Origin: Micromonospora vinacea
GTDB taxonomy: Bacteria > Actinomycetota > Actinomycetes > Mycobacteriales > Micromonosporaceae
Assembly: GCF_015751785.1 (NCBI RefSeq)
Contig: NZ_JADOTY010000001.1
Span: 992,001-1,056,000 of the forward strand
Reading direction: 5' to 3'
Length of the DNA: 64,000 nt
Shown: piece by piece, positions 9,134 through 18,612 of the stretch
How positions within the stretch are numbered: position 1 is the first letter of the stretch
Layout of the letters: every line of letters starts with the position of its first letter
Program-made: the position numbers and the translations under genes
The notes under the pieces: generated by a model
Told to the model about the DNA's origin: nothing
The model's input: only the letters and a program-made list of their open reading frames with translations
Database searches by the model: none

Positions 9134-10624
9134 ATGGAGATGGACTTCGAGCGGTGTTACCGGGCCGTGGACAGCCGTGACCAGCGGTTCGACGGCTGGT
9201 TCTACACCGGTGTGACGTCCACCGGCATCTACTGTCGGCCGTCCTGCCCGGCGATCACGCCCAAGCGGCAGAACGTCCGGTTCTTCCCGTCCGCCGCCGC
9301 CGCGCAGGGTGCCGGGCTGCGCGCCTGCCGCCGCTGCCGGCCGGACGCCGCGCCCGGCTCCCCGCTCTGGGACGTCCGGGCGGACGTGGTCGGTCGGGCG
9401 ATGCGGCTGATCGCCGACGGCGTTGTCGACCGGGACGGCGTGCCGGGCCTGGCCTCCCGGCTGGGCTACACCGAGCGGCACCTGCACCGGATGCTCAGCG
9501 CCGAGATGGGTGCCGGGCCGCTCGCGCTGGCCCGGGCCCAGCGCGCCCAGACCGCCCGGATCCTGATCGAGACGACCGACCTGGCGATGGCCGAGATCGC
9601 GTTCGCCGCCGGCTTCGGCAGCGTGCGGCAGTTCAACGACACGCTTCGCGAGGTGTACGCGAGCGCCCCGTCGGACCTGCGCGCGGCCCGTGGCCGCCAG
9701 CAGGCGCCGGCCGGGGCGGGGACCATCGCGCTCCGGCTGGCGTACCGCCCGCCGCTGCACGCCCGGGCGCTGCTGGACTTCCTCGTGGTACGGGCGCTGC
9801 CCGGCGTGGAGGAGGTCCGCGACGGGACGTACCACCGGGGTCTGCGGTTGCCGCACGGCATCGGCCAGGTGGCGCTGACCCCGGCGGACGGGCACGTGGC
9901 GGCGACGTTGCGCCTCGCCGACCTGCGCGACCTGGCGCCGGCGGTGGCCCGCTGCCGCCGGTTGCTCGACCTGGACGCGGACCCGGCGGCCATCGACGCG
10001 ACGCTGGCCGCCGACCCGGCGCTGGCCCCGGTGGTCGCCGCCGAACCCGGCATCCGCGTCCCCCGCGCAGTCGACGGCTTCGAACAGGCCGTCCGCGCCA
10101 TCATCGGCCAACAGGTCTCGGTCACCTCCGCAAGAACAACCCTCACCCGCCTCCTCTCCCATCACGTTGATCATGAGGTTGACGTGGTCGATGGAGATCA
10201 AAGTCCAGGTCAACCTCATGATCAACGGGGTGTGTCGGGGGGTGGGCTGCGGGCGTTCTTGAGCGCTGAGGACCTGCTGGGGGTTCCCGACTCGGGGTTT
10301 GGGATGCCGGTGGGGCGGCGGGAGGCTTTGCGGGGACTGGCTCGGGCCGTGGTGGACGGGTCTGTCGACCTCGCCGCTGGGGTGGACCGGGGGGAAGCCG
10401 TTCGAGGGCTGCTCGCGCTCCCGGGCATCGGCCCGTGGACCGCCAACTACCTGGCCATGCGCGCCTTCGGCGACCCGGACATCCTGCTCAGCTCCGACCT
10501 CGCGGTCCGGCGCGGCGCCGCCGCGCTCGGCCTGCCCGACACCCCGACAACCCTCGACAGGTACGCCGAACGTTGGCGCCCCTGGCGGTCCTACGCCACG
10601 ATCAGACTCTGGAGAGCGGCATGA
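9134..10624 (+). CDS. Ada-like activator fused to AlkA DNA-3-methyladenine glycosylase
   Basis: This 496-residue repair protein has an Ada N-terminal zinc/methyl-phosphotriester domain (1-75, Cys34, 38, 65, 68), an AraC-type HTH (about 85-185), an AlkA N-domain, and the HhH-GPD glycosylase core (about 320-496) with LPGIGPWTANYL and the catalytic-position Asp in LLSSDLAV. It should sense methylated DNA, activate repair genes and excise alkylated bases. Ogt follows with an ATGA overlap. Odd: residues 345-365 (VDHEVDVVDGDQ...) are encoded exactly by a dispersed 61-bp palindrome inserted in frame inside the glycosylase core; codon use just after it is also atypical. Confidence 0.93.
   Translation: MEMDFERCYRAVDSRDQRFDGWFYTGVTSTGIYCRPSCPAITPKRQNVRFFPSAAAAQGAGLRACRRCRPDAAPGSPLWDVRADVVGRAMRLIADGVVDRDGVPGLASRLGYTERHLHRMLSAEMGAGPLALARAQRAQTARILIETTDLAMAEIAFAAGFGSVRQFNDTLREVYASAPSDLRAARGRQQAPAGAGTIALRLAYRPPLHARALLDFLVVRALPGVEEVRDGTYHRGLRLPHGIGQVALTPADGHVAATLRLADLRDLAPAVARCRRLLDLDADPAAIDATLAADPALAPVVAAEPGIRVPRAVDGFEQAVRAIIGQQVSVTSARTTLTRLLSHHVDHEVDVVDGDQSPGQPHDQRGVSGGGLRAFLSAEDLLGVPDSGFGMPVGRREALRGLARAVVDGSVDLAAGVDRGEAVRGLLALPGIGPWTANYLAMRAFGDPDILLSSDLAVRRGAAALGLPDTPTTLDRYAERWRPWRSYATIRLWRAA
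10166..10226. repeat. 61-bp palindromic repeat, copy 1 (inside AlkA domain)
   Basis: Perfect 18-bp arms GTTGATCATGAGGTTGAC (10166-10183) and its complement (10209-10226) flank a 25-base loop. Read on the minus strand it matches copy 2 (30145-30205) in length and in the loop core GATCTCCATC. It begins exactly on a codon boundary of the ada-alkA gene and adds about 20 residues without breaking the frame. Confidence 0.9.
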
Positions 10625-11130
10625 ACATCGACAGCACCGTACTGAGCACACCGGCCGGCCCACTGAGCATCCTCGCCGGCCCCGACGGTGACGTACGGGC
10701 GGCCGGCTTCACCCCGGACCCGGCGGCGCTGCTGCCCCTGGTCCACCCGGCCCTGCGGGCACCGCTACGGGAGCGCGCCGACCTCGGCCCGGTCAGCGCG
10801 GCCGTCCGCTCCTACCTGGACGGTGACCTCGCCGCCATCGACACCGTGCCGGTACGGCAGCGCACCGGTGGCGAGTTCATGGCGCACGCCTGGCAGGTGC
10901 TGCGCGAGGTGCCGCCGGGCACCCCGGTCACCTACACCGGGTACGCGGCGCTGGCCGGCCGGCCACCGGCGGTGCGGGCCGCCGCGGCCGCCTGCGCCCG
11001 GAACGCGGCAGCCCTCTTCGTGCCCTGCCACCGGGTGCTTCGCACCGACGGCACGCTCGGCGGCTACCGCTGGGGGCTGGACGTGAAGAAGTGGCTTCTC
11101 GGTCATGAGCGGCGCTTGACAACAAGCTGA
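10621..11130 (+). CDS. ogt: Methylated-DNA--[protein]-cysteine S-methyltransferase
   Basis: This 169-residue suicide enzyme transfers methyl groups from O6-methylguanine (and O4-methylthymine) to its active-site Cys136 in the VPCHRVL motif. The DNA-binding helix region (GTPVTYTGYAALAGRPPAVRAAAAACARN) precedes it and the GGYRWGLDVKKWLL end is typical. It overlaps the Ada-AlkA gene by four bases, making an alkylation-damage repair operon. Annotating as ogt rather than ada because the Ada domain is on the neighbouring protein. Confidence 0.95.
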   Translation: MNIDSTVLSTPAGPLSILAGPDGDVRAAGFTPDPAALLPLVHPALRAPLRERADLGPVSAAVRSYLDGDLAAIDTVPVRQRTGGEFMAHAWQVLREVPPGTPVTYTGYAALAGRPPAVRAAAAACARNAAALFVPCHRVLRTDGTLGGYRWGLDVKKWLLGHERRLTTS

Positions 11131-11168
11131 CAGGAGCATCGACACCTGTTAGACGCTACCGTCTGGTA

Positions 11169-13025
11169 GTGCCTGTGGAGAGCGACGGCGACCCGGCCGC
11201 CCGGGCCGCCGCGGGCACCCACCCCGTGCACAACCTCTGGCGGCTTCGCCCCTACCTGCGCCCGTACGCCGCCGAGTTCGCCTGGCTGCTCGTCGCGGGG
11301 CTCGCCGGCACTGCCGCCGGGATCGCCGTACCGCTTGTCGTGCAGCGGGTCGTGGACGGGCCGGTGGCCCGACACGAACCGGAAGGGCTGCTCCAGCTCG
11401 GCGGCCTGGCGCTGCTGCTCGGCGTCGTCGAGGCGGTGCTCATCTTCATCCGTCGGTGGGTGCAGTCGTCCTCGGCGGTGGGCATGGAGGCGGCGCTGCG
11501 CGCCGACGTCTACGCCCACCTGCAACGGCTGCCCACGAGCTTCCACGACCGCTGGCAGTCCGGCCAGTTGCTCTCCCGGATCACCAGCGACCTGTCGGTG
11601 ATCCGCCGGTTCCTCTCGTTCGGCGTGTTCTTCCTGGTGCTCAACCTGACCACGTACGTGGTCGTGGTGGTGCTGCTGATCAACCTGCACCCGGCGCTCG
11701 GGGTGCTGGTCGCGGCCAGCGCGGTGCCGCTGCTGCTGATCAGTCGCCGGTTCGGCAGGCACTACCACGCCGCGTCCCGTCGGATGCAGGACCAGCAGGG
11801 CGACGTGGCGACGCTGGTCGAGGAGACCGCGCAGGGCCTGCGCACCATGAAGGCGTACGGGCGGGGGCCCGAACTGGCCGCCCGCTTCGCCGGTGCGGCC
11901 CGGCGGCTGCACGACACGGGTGTCGGCAAGGGACGGTTGCTCGCCAACACCTCGGCGCTGCTCGACCTGGTCCCCAACGTGACCCTGGGTGTGGTGCTGG
12001 CGGCGGGGGCGGCCGCCGCCGCGCGGGGCGCGCTCACCATCGGCGAACTGGTCGCGTTCGTCAGCCTCCAACTGATGCTCATCTGGCCCGTGCAGTCACT
12101 GGGTTGGATCATCGCCAATGGTCAGGAGGCGGCCACCGCCGCCGACCGGATCCAGGAGGTGCTGGACACTCCACCCCAGATCGTGGACTCCCCCGGCGCT
12201 GTCGCGCTGCCGCGCGGCGCGGTGCATGGTCGGCTGCGCTTCGAGCGGGTCGCGTTCAGCTACCCGGGTGCCGGCACGGCGGTGCTGCACGAGATCGACC
12301 TGAGCGTCGAGCCGGGCGAGACGCTGGCCCTGGTCGGCGCCACCGGCTCCGGCAAGAGCACGCTGCTCTCCCTGGTACCCCGACTGCACGAGGTGACCGC
12401 CGGCCGGATCACCCTGGACGGGCACGACCTGCGCGAGCTGCGGCTCGCCTCTCTGCGCCGACTGGTCGGGGTTGCGTTCGAGGAGCCCACGCTCTTCTCC
12501 ATGTCGGTGCGGGAGAACCTCACCCTGGGTCGCCCGGACGCCGGTGACGACGAGGTCCGCTCGGCCCTCGCGCTGGCCCAGGCCGACTTCGCGTACGACC
12601 TGCCGTGGGGGTTGGCCACCCGGGTGGGCGAGCAGGGGTTGTCCCTCTCCGGCGGGCAGCGGCAACGGCTCGCGTTGGCGCGGGCCGTGCTCGGCCGACC
12701 CGCGGTGCTGGTGCTGGACGACCCGCTCTCCGCCCTCGACGTGCACACCGAAGCCCTTGTCGAAGCGGCGCTGCGGCGGGTCCTGCGCGACAGCACCGCG
12801 CTGCTGGTGGTGCACCGGCCGTCGACGATCGCGCTGGCCGACCGGGTCGCGCTGCTGGAGGACGGGCGGATCACCGCTACCGGTCGGCACTCCGACCTGC
12901 TGGCCACCGTTCCGGCGTACCGGGCGCTGCTCGCCGCCGAACCGCCCGCCGGGCAGCCACCGCCGGCCGGAGCCAGCGGGCCGAGTTCGTCCCCTTCGGA
13001 CGGGTGGGGGCTGGTGCGTTCGTGA
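11169..13025 (+). CDS. ABC exporter half-transporter, degenerate ATP site
   Basis: This 618-residue type IV ABC half-transporter has an N-terminal membrane domain with six spans (about 35-325), then an NBD with Walker A GATGSGKST (390-398), signature LSGGQRQR, and an H-loop His (VVHRPST). Unusual: the Walker B glutamate is Asp (VLVLDD, residue 518) and the Q-loop Gln is Glu (438, FEEPTLF). Such substitutions mark the degenerate half of heterodimeric exporters. The partner follows with a four-base overlap. Start GTG at 11169 gives the expected length. Substrate (drug, lipid or peptide) is unknown. Confidence 0.92.
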   Translation: MPVESDGDPAARAAAGTHPVHNLWRLRPYLRPYAAEFAWLLVAGLAGTAAGIAVPLVVQRVVDGPVARHEPEGLLQLGGLALLLGVVEAVLIFIRRWVQSSSAVGMEAALRADVYAHLQRLPTSFHDRWQSGQLLSRITSDLSVIRRFLSFGVFFLVLNLTTYVVVVVLLINLHPALGVLVAASAVPLLLISRRFGRHYHAASRRMQDQQGDVATLVEETAQGLRTMKAYGRGPELAARFAGAARRLHDTGVGKGRLLANTSALLDLVPNVTLGVVLAAGAAAAARGALTIGELVAFVSLQLMLIWPVQSLGWIIANGQEAATAADRIQEVLDTPPQIVDSPGAVALPRGAVHGRLRFERVAFSYPGAGTAVLHEIDLSVEPGETLALVGATGSGKSTLLSLVPRLHEVTAGRITLDGHDLRELRLASLRRLVGVAFEEPTLFSMSVRENLTLGRPDAGDDEVRSALALAQADFAYDLPWGLATRVGEQGLSLSGGQRQRLALARAVLGRPAVLVLDDPLSALDVHTEALVEAALRRVLRDSTALLVVHRPSTIALADRVALLEDGRITATGRHSDLLATVPAYRALLAAEPPAGQPPPAGASGPSSSPSDGWGLVRS

Positions 13026-14902
13026 GCGTGCCGAAGCAGGCCGACCCGCCGCCCGAGGAGGAGCCCGAGCTCACCCGCTGGCGGGGCACCGCCACCGACC
13101 CGGAGGCCGACCGCAGTCGAGCCGAGGACACCAGCCCCGAGGCGGTGGCCCGGCTCCGCCGGCTCAGCCGGACCCTGCTCGGCGACCTGCTCCGACCGCA
13201 CCGGAGGCGACTCGCCGCGGCGGTCGGCCTGCTGCTGGCCCAGAACGGCGCCGCGATGGCCGGCCCGTACCTGGTCATGATCGGCATCGACCGGGCCATC
13301 CCGCCGTTGCGCGCCGGCGACGCCGGCCCGCTGATCACCGTCGCCGGGGCGTTCGCGGTGGCCTCGGTGACCGAGTACGCGGCCCGCCGCGGCTTCCTCA
13401 CCCTCTCCGCCCGGATCGGCCAGGCCGTGCTGCTCGACCTGCGGCAGCGGGTGTTCGGGCACTTCCTGCGGCTGTCGGTGGGCTTCCACGAGCGGTACAC
13501 GTCCGGCCGGATGGTCTCCCGGCTCACCAGCGACCTGGACTCGATCGCCGAGCTGGTCGACGGTGGGATCGACAGCCTGGTGCTGGCCGGCCTCTCGATC
13601 CTGTCGGTGGCCGCCATCCTGCTCTGGTTGGACCTGCCGCTGGCGGCCGTGACGCTGTTCGCCTTCCCGTTCCTGTTCTGGCTCTCCCGCTGGTTCGCCC
13701 GGTCGTCGGCCAGCGCGTACCGGCGGACCCGGGACGCTGTCGCGCTGGTCATCGTGCACTTCGTCGAGTCGATGCGGGGCATCCGGGCGGTGCAGGCGTT
13801 CCGCCGGGAGCCCCGCAACCAACGGATCTTCATGGCGCTCGGCGACGACTACCGACGGACCAGCCTGCACGCGTTCCGGCTGATCGCCACGTACTCGCCC
13901 GCGATCAAGCTGATCGGGAACGTCACAGTGGCGGTGGTGCTCTGCTACGGCGGTTGGCGGGTGCTCGGCGGGCAGACCGAGGTCGGCGTGCTCGCCGCGT
14001 TCCTGCTCTACCTGCGCCGCTTCTTCGAGCCGATGCAGGAGCTGAGCCAGTTCTACAACTCGTTGCAGTCGGCCACCGCCGCGCTGGAGAAGCTGGCCGG
14101 GGTGCTCGACGAACGACCGGCCGTCGCCGAACCGGCCCGGCCCACGCCGCTGCCGACCGGGCCCGGCCGGGGTGAGCTGATCTTCCGGGCGGTCAGCTTC
14201 GGCTACCGGGCCGACACCCCGATCCTCTGCGGGCTGGAGCTGACAGTGCCGGCCGGGCAGACAGTGGCGCTGATCGGGCCCACCGGGGCGGGCAAGTCGA
14301 CGATCGCCAAGCTGGTCGCCCGGTTCCACGACCCCGACACCGGCACGGTCCGGTTGGACGGGGTCGACCTGCGCGACGTACGCGACGCCGACCTGCGCCG
14401 CGCCGTGGTGCTGGTGACGCAGGAGAACCACCTGTTCAGCGGGACCGTCGCGGAGAACATCCGGTTCGGTCGCCCGGGGGCCGACGACGCCGCCGTCCAG
14501 GCCGCCGCGCGGGCGATCGGCGCGCACGACTTCATCGCCGCACTACCCGAGGGGTACGCCACCCAGGTGCACCGACGCGGCGGCCGGCTCTCCGCCGGGC
14601 AACGCCAGCTGGTCGCGTTCGCCCGCGCGTTCCTGGCCGACCCGACAGTGCTCATCCTGGACGAGGCGACGTCGTCGCTGGACGTGCCGACCGAACGTCT
14701 CGTACAGCGGGCACTCGGCACCATCCTGCGCGACCGCACGGCGCTGGTGATCGCCCACCGATTATCCACAGTGGAGACCGCCGACCGGGTGCTCGTCCTC
14801 GACGGCGGAACTGTCGTCGAGGACGGCCCACCCGCCGTGCTGGCCGAGGCCGACGGCCGGTACGCCGCACTGCACCGCCAGTGGCGCGACTCGTTGATCT
14901 AG
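13022..14902 (+). CDS. ABC exporter half-transporter, canonical ATP site
   Basis: The 626-residue partner of the preceding gene has an acidic N-terminal extension (about 1-55), six membrane spans (about 60-345) and an NBD with Walker A GPTGAGKST, Q-loop VTQENHLF, signature LSAGQRQL, Walker B VLILDEATSSLD and H-loop AHRLST. All catalytic residues are present, so this half carries the working Walker B glutamate. GTG at 13022 overlaps the upstream stop (GTGA), ensuring equal synthesis. Together they form a TM287/288-like heterodimer. Confidence 0.93.
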   Translation: MSVPKQADPPPEEEPELTRWRGTATDPEADRSRAEDTSPEAVARLRRLSRTLLGDLLRPHRRRLAAAVGLLLAQNGAAMAGPYLVMIGIDRAIPPLRAGDAGPLITVAGAFAVASVTEYAARRGFLTLSARIGQAVLLDLRQRVFGHFLRLSVGFHERYTSGRMVSRLTSDLDSIAELVDGGIDSLVLAGLSILSVAAILLWLDLPLAAVTLFAFPFLFWLSRWFARSSASAYRRTRDAVALVIVHFVESMRGIRAVQAFRREPRNQRIFMALGDDYRRTSLHAFRLIATYSPAIKLIGNVTVAVVLCYGGWRVLGGQTEVGVLAAFLLYLRRFFEPMQELSQFYNSLQSATAALEKLAGVLDERPAVAEPARPTPLPTGPGRGELIFRAVSFGYRADTPILCGLELTVPAGQTVALIGPTGAGKSTIAKLVARFHDPDTGTVRLDGVDLRDVRDADLRRAVVLVTQENHLFSGTVAENIRFGRPGADDAAVQAAARAIGAHDFIAALPEGYATQVHRRGGRLSAGQRQLVAFARAFLADPTVLILDEATSSLDVPTERLVQRALGTILRDRTALVIAHRLSTVETADRVLVLDGGTVVEDGPPAVLAEADGRYAALHRQWRDSLI

Positions 14903-14995
14903 GCGGGCCGCCACCGTCGTGGCCGATCGCCGACGGCCGGTGTGTTCGGCCGCAACTACGTCGCCCCGCACCCGGCAGGTGCCTACGATCGCAGG

Positions 14996-17665
14996 ATGAC
15001 CGATACGGCGAGGACGGCCCGCGCCGGCGTTCCCGAGCGTCCCACCCTGGACGGGCTCGAGGAGAGCTGGGCACGCCGCTGGCAGGAGGAAGGCACGTAC
15101 GCGTTCGACCGCTCGAAGACGACCGTTCCGGGTCGCGGCGCGGCGTCAGACGCGCCGAGCCGGAATGGTCGCAGGAGCGACGTGTTCTCGATCGACACCC
15201 CACCGCCGACCGTATCGGGCGAGTTGCACATGGGGCACGTCTTCTCGTACACGCACACCGACACCACGGCCCGGTACCAGCGGATGCGCGGCAAGGCCGT
15301 CTTCTACCCGATGGGCTGGGACGACAACGGCCTGCCCACCGAGCGTCGGGCGCAGAACGTGTACGGGGTGCGCTGCGACCCGGCACTGCCGTACGACCCG
15401 GTGTGGCGGCCACCGGCGGCTCCGGTCGACGACGCGGCCCGACGCGACCCCACCCCGATCTCCCGGCGCAACTTCATCGAGCTGTGCGAACGGTTGACGG
15501 TCACCGACGAACAGGCCTTCGAGGCGCTGTGGCGGAGGCTCGGGCTCTCGGTGGACTGGTCCCTGACGTACACGACGATCGGCCGGATGGCCCGGACCAC
15601 CAGCCAACGGGCGTTCGTCCGCAACCTGCGCCGCGGCGAGGCGTACCAGTCGGAGGCGCCGACCCTCTGGGACGTCGGCTTCTCCACGGCGGTCGCCCAG
15701 GCGGAGTTGGAGGACCGGGAGCGCCCCGGCGCCTACCACCGGCTGCGGTTCGTCGCGGCCGACGGACGTGACGTGCTCATCGACACCACCCGGCCCGAAC
15801 TGTTGCCGGCCTGTGTGGCGCTGGTCTGTCACCCCGACGACGAGCGGTACGCCGACCTGGTTGGCGGCACCGTGCGCAGCCCGCTGTTCGACGTCGAGGT
15901 TCCGGTGTACGCCCATCCCCTCGCCGAGCCCGGCAAGGGCACCGGTGTCGCGATGGTCTGCACGTTCGGTGACCTGACCGACGTGACCTGGTGGCGGGAG
16001 CTGGGGCTGGACACCCGGGTGGTGATCGGCCGGGACGGCCGGCTGCTCCCCGAGCCGCCGGACGGGGTGCCGGCACAGCCGTACGCGGCACTGGCCGGGC
16101 AGACCGTCAACGGCGCCCGGCGGGAGATCGTCGGGATGCTGGCCGACGCGGGTGACCTGATCGGCGAGCCGCGCCCGATCACCCACCCGGTCAAGTTCTA
16201 CGAACGCGGCGACCGGCCACTGGAGATCGTCTCGACTCGACAGTGGTATCTGCGCAACGGCGGCCGGGACGAGGCGCTGCGAGCCACGCTGCTGGCCCGG
16301 GGCGAGCAGTTGCACTGGGTGCCGGCGCACATGAAACACCGCTACGACAACTGGGTGGGCGGCCTGAACGGCGACTGGCTGGTCAGCCGTCAACGCTTCT
16401 TCGGGGTGCCGGTGCCGGTGTGGTACCGGCTCGACGACACTGGCGAGCCGGACTGGTCCCACCCTCTCACGCCGGACGAGTCCGCGCTGCCGGTCGATCC
16501 ATCCAGCGATCCGGCGCCCGGATACGACGAGTCGCAGCGCGGCCGGCCGGGTGGCTTCATCGGCGACCCGGACGTGCTCGACACCTGGGCCACCTCGTCG
16601 CTGACCCCGCAGATCGTCGGTGGCTGGGAGACCGACCCGGACCTGTTCGCCCGGGTCTTCCCGATGGACCTCCGCCCGCAGGGGCAGGAGATCATCCGGA
16701 CCTGGCTCTTCGACAGCGTGGTCCGTTCGCACTTCGAGCACGGTGTGCTGCCCTGGCGGGACACAGTGCTCTCCGGCTGGATCCTCGACCCCGACCACAA
16801 GAAGATGGCCAAGTCCAAGGGGAACGTGGTCACCCCGCTGGCCCTGCTGGAGCAGCACGGCTCGGACGCGGTGCGCTACTGGGCGGCCAGCGGCAAGCCC
16901 GGCATGGACCTGGCCTTCGACCCGGCGCAGATCAAGGTCGGCCGGCGACTGGCCACCAAACTGCTCAACGCGTCCAAGTTCGCGCTCGGGCTGGGCGCGG
17001 GCGACGCGCTGCGCGCCCCGTACGACAACTCCAGCTCGGCGCGTCTGACGCCACGCCGCGACCTGGAGCTGTCGGCCACGACACCACTGGACCGGGCCAT
17101 GCTCGCCGAGCTGGCCACCGTGGTCACCGCCGCGAGCGCCGCCTTCGACTCGTACGACCACACGGCGGCGTTGCAGGTGACCGAGGCGTTCTTCTGGCGG
17201 TTCTGCGACGACTACATCGAGCTGGTCAAGGAGCGCGCCTACGGCACCGGCGCGGGTGCCGACTCCGCCCGGGCGGCGTTGGCCTCGGCGCTCTCGGTGC
17301 AGCTGCGGTTGTTCGCACCGGTGCTGCCGTACGTGACCGAGGAGGTCTGGTCGTGGTGGCGGTACGGCTCGGTGCACCAGGCGCCGTGGCCCACCACGTA
17401 CGAGGTGGCCCGGACGATCGAGGGGTCGGGTGAGCCGGCGCTGCTGCGGCTCGCCGGTGAGGCGCTCAGCCAGGTGCGACGGGCCAAGTCGGAGCGGAAG
17501 CTGTCGATGAAGGCGGAGGTGCCGTTGGCCGAGGCGCTCGGCCCGGCGGCGCTGCTGGAGCAGCTCACGCTGGTCGCCGACGATCTACGGGCGGCGGGCC
17601 GGATCGGCAAACTCGACCTGCTCCCGGACCGTACCCCGGAGCTGGTCATCGCCTGCGCCTTCTGA
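14996..17665 (+). CDS. valS: Valyl-tRNA synthetase (archaeal-like subtype)
   Basis: This 889-residue class I synthetase charges tRNA-Val. The HIGH motif is [10 protein letters not shown] (about 75), the CP1 editing domain is at about 215-410, the KMSKS motif is KKMAKSKGN (about 602-610), and an anticodon-binding helical domain follows. The short C-terminus without a long coiled coil and motifs such as [17 protein letters not shown] are those of the archaeal-like ValRS found in many actinobacteria. The ATG at 14996 is preferred over an upstream ATG at 14942. Two copies of a 40-bp palindrome lie in frame within it (residues 44-57 and 678-691). No T-box fits in the 93-base leader. Confidence 0.95.
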   Translation: MTDTARTARAGVPERPTLDGLEESWARRWQEEGTYAFDRSKTTVPGRGAASDAPSRNGRRSDVFSIDTPPPTVSGELHMGHVFSYTHTDTTARYQRMRGKAVFYPMGWDDNGLPTERRAQNVYGVRCDPALPYDPVWRPPAAPVDDAARRDPTPISRRNFIELCERLTVTDEQAFEALWRRLGLSVDWSLTYTTIGRMARTTSQRAFVRNLRRGEAYQSEAPTLWDVGFSTAVAQAELEDRERPGAYHRLRFVAADGRDVLIDTTRPELLPACVALVCHPDDERYADLVGGTVRSPLFDVEVPVYAHPLAEPGKGTGVAMVCTFGDLTDVTWWRELGLDTRVVIGRDGRLLPEPPDGVPAQPYAALAGQTVNGARREIVGMLADAGDLIGEPRPITHPVKFYERGDRPLEIVSTRQWYLRNGGRDEALRATLLARGEQLHWVPAHMKHRYDNWVGGLNGDWLVSRQRFFGVPVPVWYRLDDTGEPDWSHPLTPDESALPVDPSSDPAPGYDESQRGRPGGFIGDPDVLDTWATSSLTPQIVGGWETDPDLFARVFPMDLRPQGQEIIRTWLFDSVVRSHFEHGVLPWRDTVLSGWILDPDHKKMAKSKGNVVTPLALLEQHGSDAVRYWAASGKPGMDLAFDPAQIKVGRRLATKLLNASKFALGLGAGDALRAPYDNSSSARLTPRRDLELSATTPLDRAMLAELATVVTAASAAFDSYDHTAALQVTEAFFWRFCDDYIELVKERAYGTGAGADSARAALASALSVQLRLFAPVLPYVTEEVWSWWRYGSVHQAPWPTTYEVARTIEGSGEPALLRLAGEALSQVRRAKSERKLSMKAEVPLAEALGPAALLEQLTLVADDLRAAGRIGKLDLLPDRTPELVIACAF
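15126..15165. repeat. 40-bp palindromic repeat in valS, copy A
   Basis: Outer arms TTCCGG / CCGGAA enclose 28 bases. On the minus strand it is 35 of 40 identical to copy B at 17029-17068. It encodes a Gly/Ser/Asn/Arg-rich linker of valS between the N-terminal helix and the HIGH region. Confidence 0.8.
17029..17068. repeat. 40-bp palindromic repeat in valS, copy B
   Basis: Outer arms CTCCAG / CTGGAG enclose the same 28-base core (one change) as copy A in opposite orientation. The arm differences are compensatory, so hairpin pairing is preserved. It encodes [14 protein letters not shown] between the KMSKS loop and the anticodon domain. Confidence 0.8.
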
Positions 17666-17669
17666 CCCG

Positions 17670-17703
17670 GGCCCGCCGCCGCCTGCTCGGGCGGCGGCGG
17701 GCC
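17670..17703. terminator. Bidirectional terminator between valS and the membrane-protein gene
   Basis: GC-rich hairpin with 14-bp arms (GGCCCGCCGCCGCC, 17670-17683, with 17690-17703) between two convergent genes. No T-tract. Confidence 0.6.
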
Positions 17704-17709
17704 GGCGGG

Positions 17710-18354
17710 TCACCAACCGCGCAGGAAGCGCAGCCCGAGCAGGAACGCGATCACGGAGGGCCCCACCAGCAGGGTGATCGCCTGGAGGCGGTACGGCATC
17801 CGGTGCCGGGTCAGCTCGCCCGCGTTGCCCAGCACGATGGCCCCGGCCAGCATCAGGAACGCGCCCCACCAACCGGTCTCCAGGTCGATCAGCTCCACCC
17901 GGATCAGTTGCAGGGTCAGGCCGAGCAGCGCCCCGGTCAGCGCGAGCAGGGCCACCGCCCGGTGCAGGCCGCGGGCCAGCGGGTGGGCCGCCCGCCAGCC
18001 GTAGGTGCCGGCGACCGCCAGGCAGGGCAGCACGACCATCAGCGGCCAACCCCGCCCCATCACCCCGAACATCAGCAGCGCGCCCACCGCGAAGACCATC
18101 GTGCCGACGCAGGCGAGCATGTACCCGGCGAAGGCCCGGCCCCCGCCGCGGGCCAGCAACGGGCCGCCGCTGGCCGCGATCAACGCGGCCGGGATCAGGA
18201 TGAACACCGCCCACCAGTGGAACTGGCCGGTGCCCTGAGCCGCCGTGGCGACAGTGGCACAGGCCAGACCGGCGACGGCCAGGCTGGTCAGCCACGGCCG
18301 GCTGCTCCGGGAGTATGGCTCAGCCAACGACGTCCGCTCCGCTTCGACGCTCAC
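17710..18354 (-). CDS. Integral membrane protein
   Basis: The 214-residue protein has about six hydrophobic spans (near 25-42, 48-64, 75-98, 103-120, 133-155, 160-180, 190-210), a short polar N-terminus and a basic end (FLRGW). I recognise no family or catalytic motif. It is convergent with valS. Its upstream region (18355-18612) contains the 165-bp MITE-like element, so its promoter may be affected by it. ATG at 18354 is the only good start. Confidence 0.7.
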   Translation of the reverse strand: MSVEAERTSLAEPYSRSSRPWLTSLAVAGLACATVATAAQGTGQFHWWAVFILIPAALIAASGGPLLARGGGRAFAGYMLACVGTMVFAVGALLMFGVMGRGWPLMVVLPCLAVAGTYGWRAAHPLARGLHRAVALLALTGALLGLTLQLIRVELIDLETGWWGAFLMLAGAIVLGNAGELTRHRMPYRLQAITLLVGPSVIAFLLGLRFLRGW

Positions 18355-18437
18355 GCCCTTCAGCCTGGCCCGATGTGGCCCGACCGGTCCATCCGGCCAG
18401 CCCTACCGCCGCGCGGGGGCTGGCCGGAACAGCGGCC

Positions 18438-18602
18438 AGGGCGTGTGTCAAAGCCTCGGTCGAGCCGAGGCGGAGTCCAGGCGGCGGTCCGGGAAGGCGG
18501 AAATCGGCCCGGATACCGGTGTTGTATCCGGGCCGATTTCCAACGCGGCCGGTCGTCGCCTGGGCCCGCCGCAGGCCGGCCAGGGGCTTTGACACACGCC
18601 CT
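18438..18602. mobile_element. 165-bp MITE-like long palindrome
   Basis: Perfect 18-bp terminal inverted repeats (AGGGCGTGTGTCAAAGCC, 18438-18455, and complement 18585-18602) enclose imperfectly complementary arms and a perfect central 17-bp palindrome (18500-18516 with 18524-18540, 7-nt loop). The whole element can fold into one long hairpin and has no coding capacity. No target-site duplication longer than 2 bases is clear. This matches a non-autonomous element moved in trans by a transposase encoded elsewhere. Confidence 0.8.
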
Positions 18603-18612
18603 AGCACCGCCG

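Noticed and set aside
7547-10663. Minus-strand open frame of 1038 codons
   Set aside because: It is antisense to the flavoenzyme and the Ada-AlkA gene, both with clear domains. Long antisense frames are common at this GC content.
14903-14995. T-box leader upstream of valS
   Set aside because: Only 93 bases are available and no T-box motif is present.
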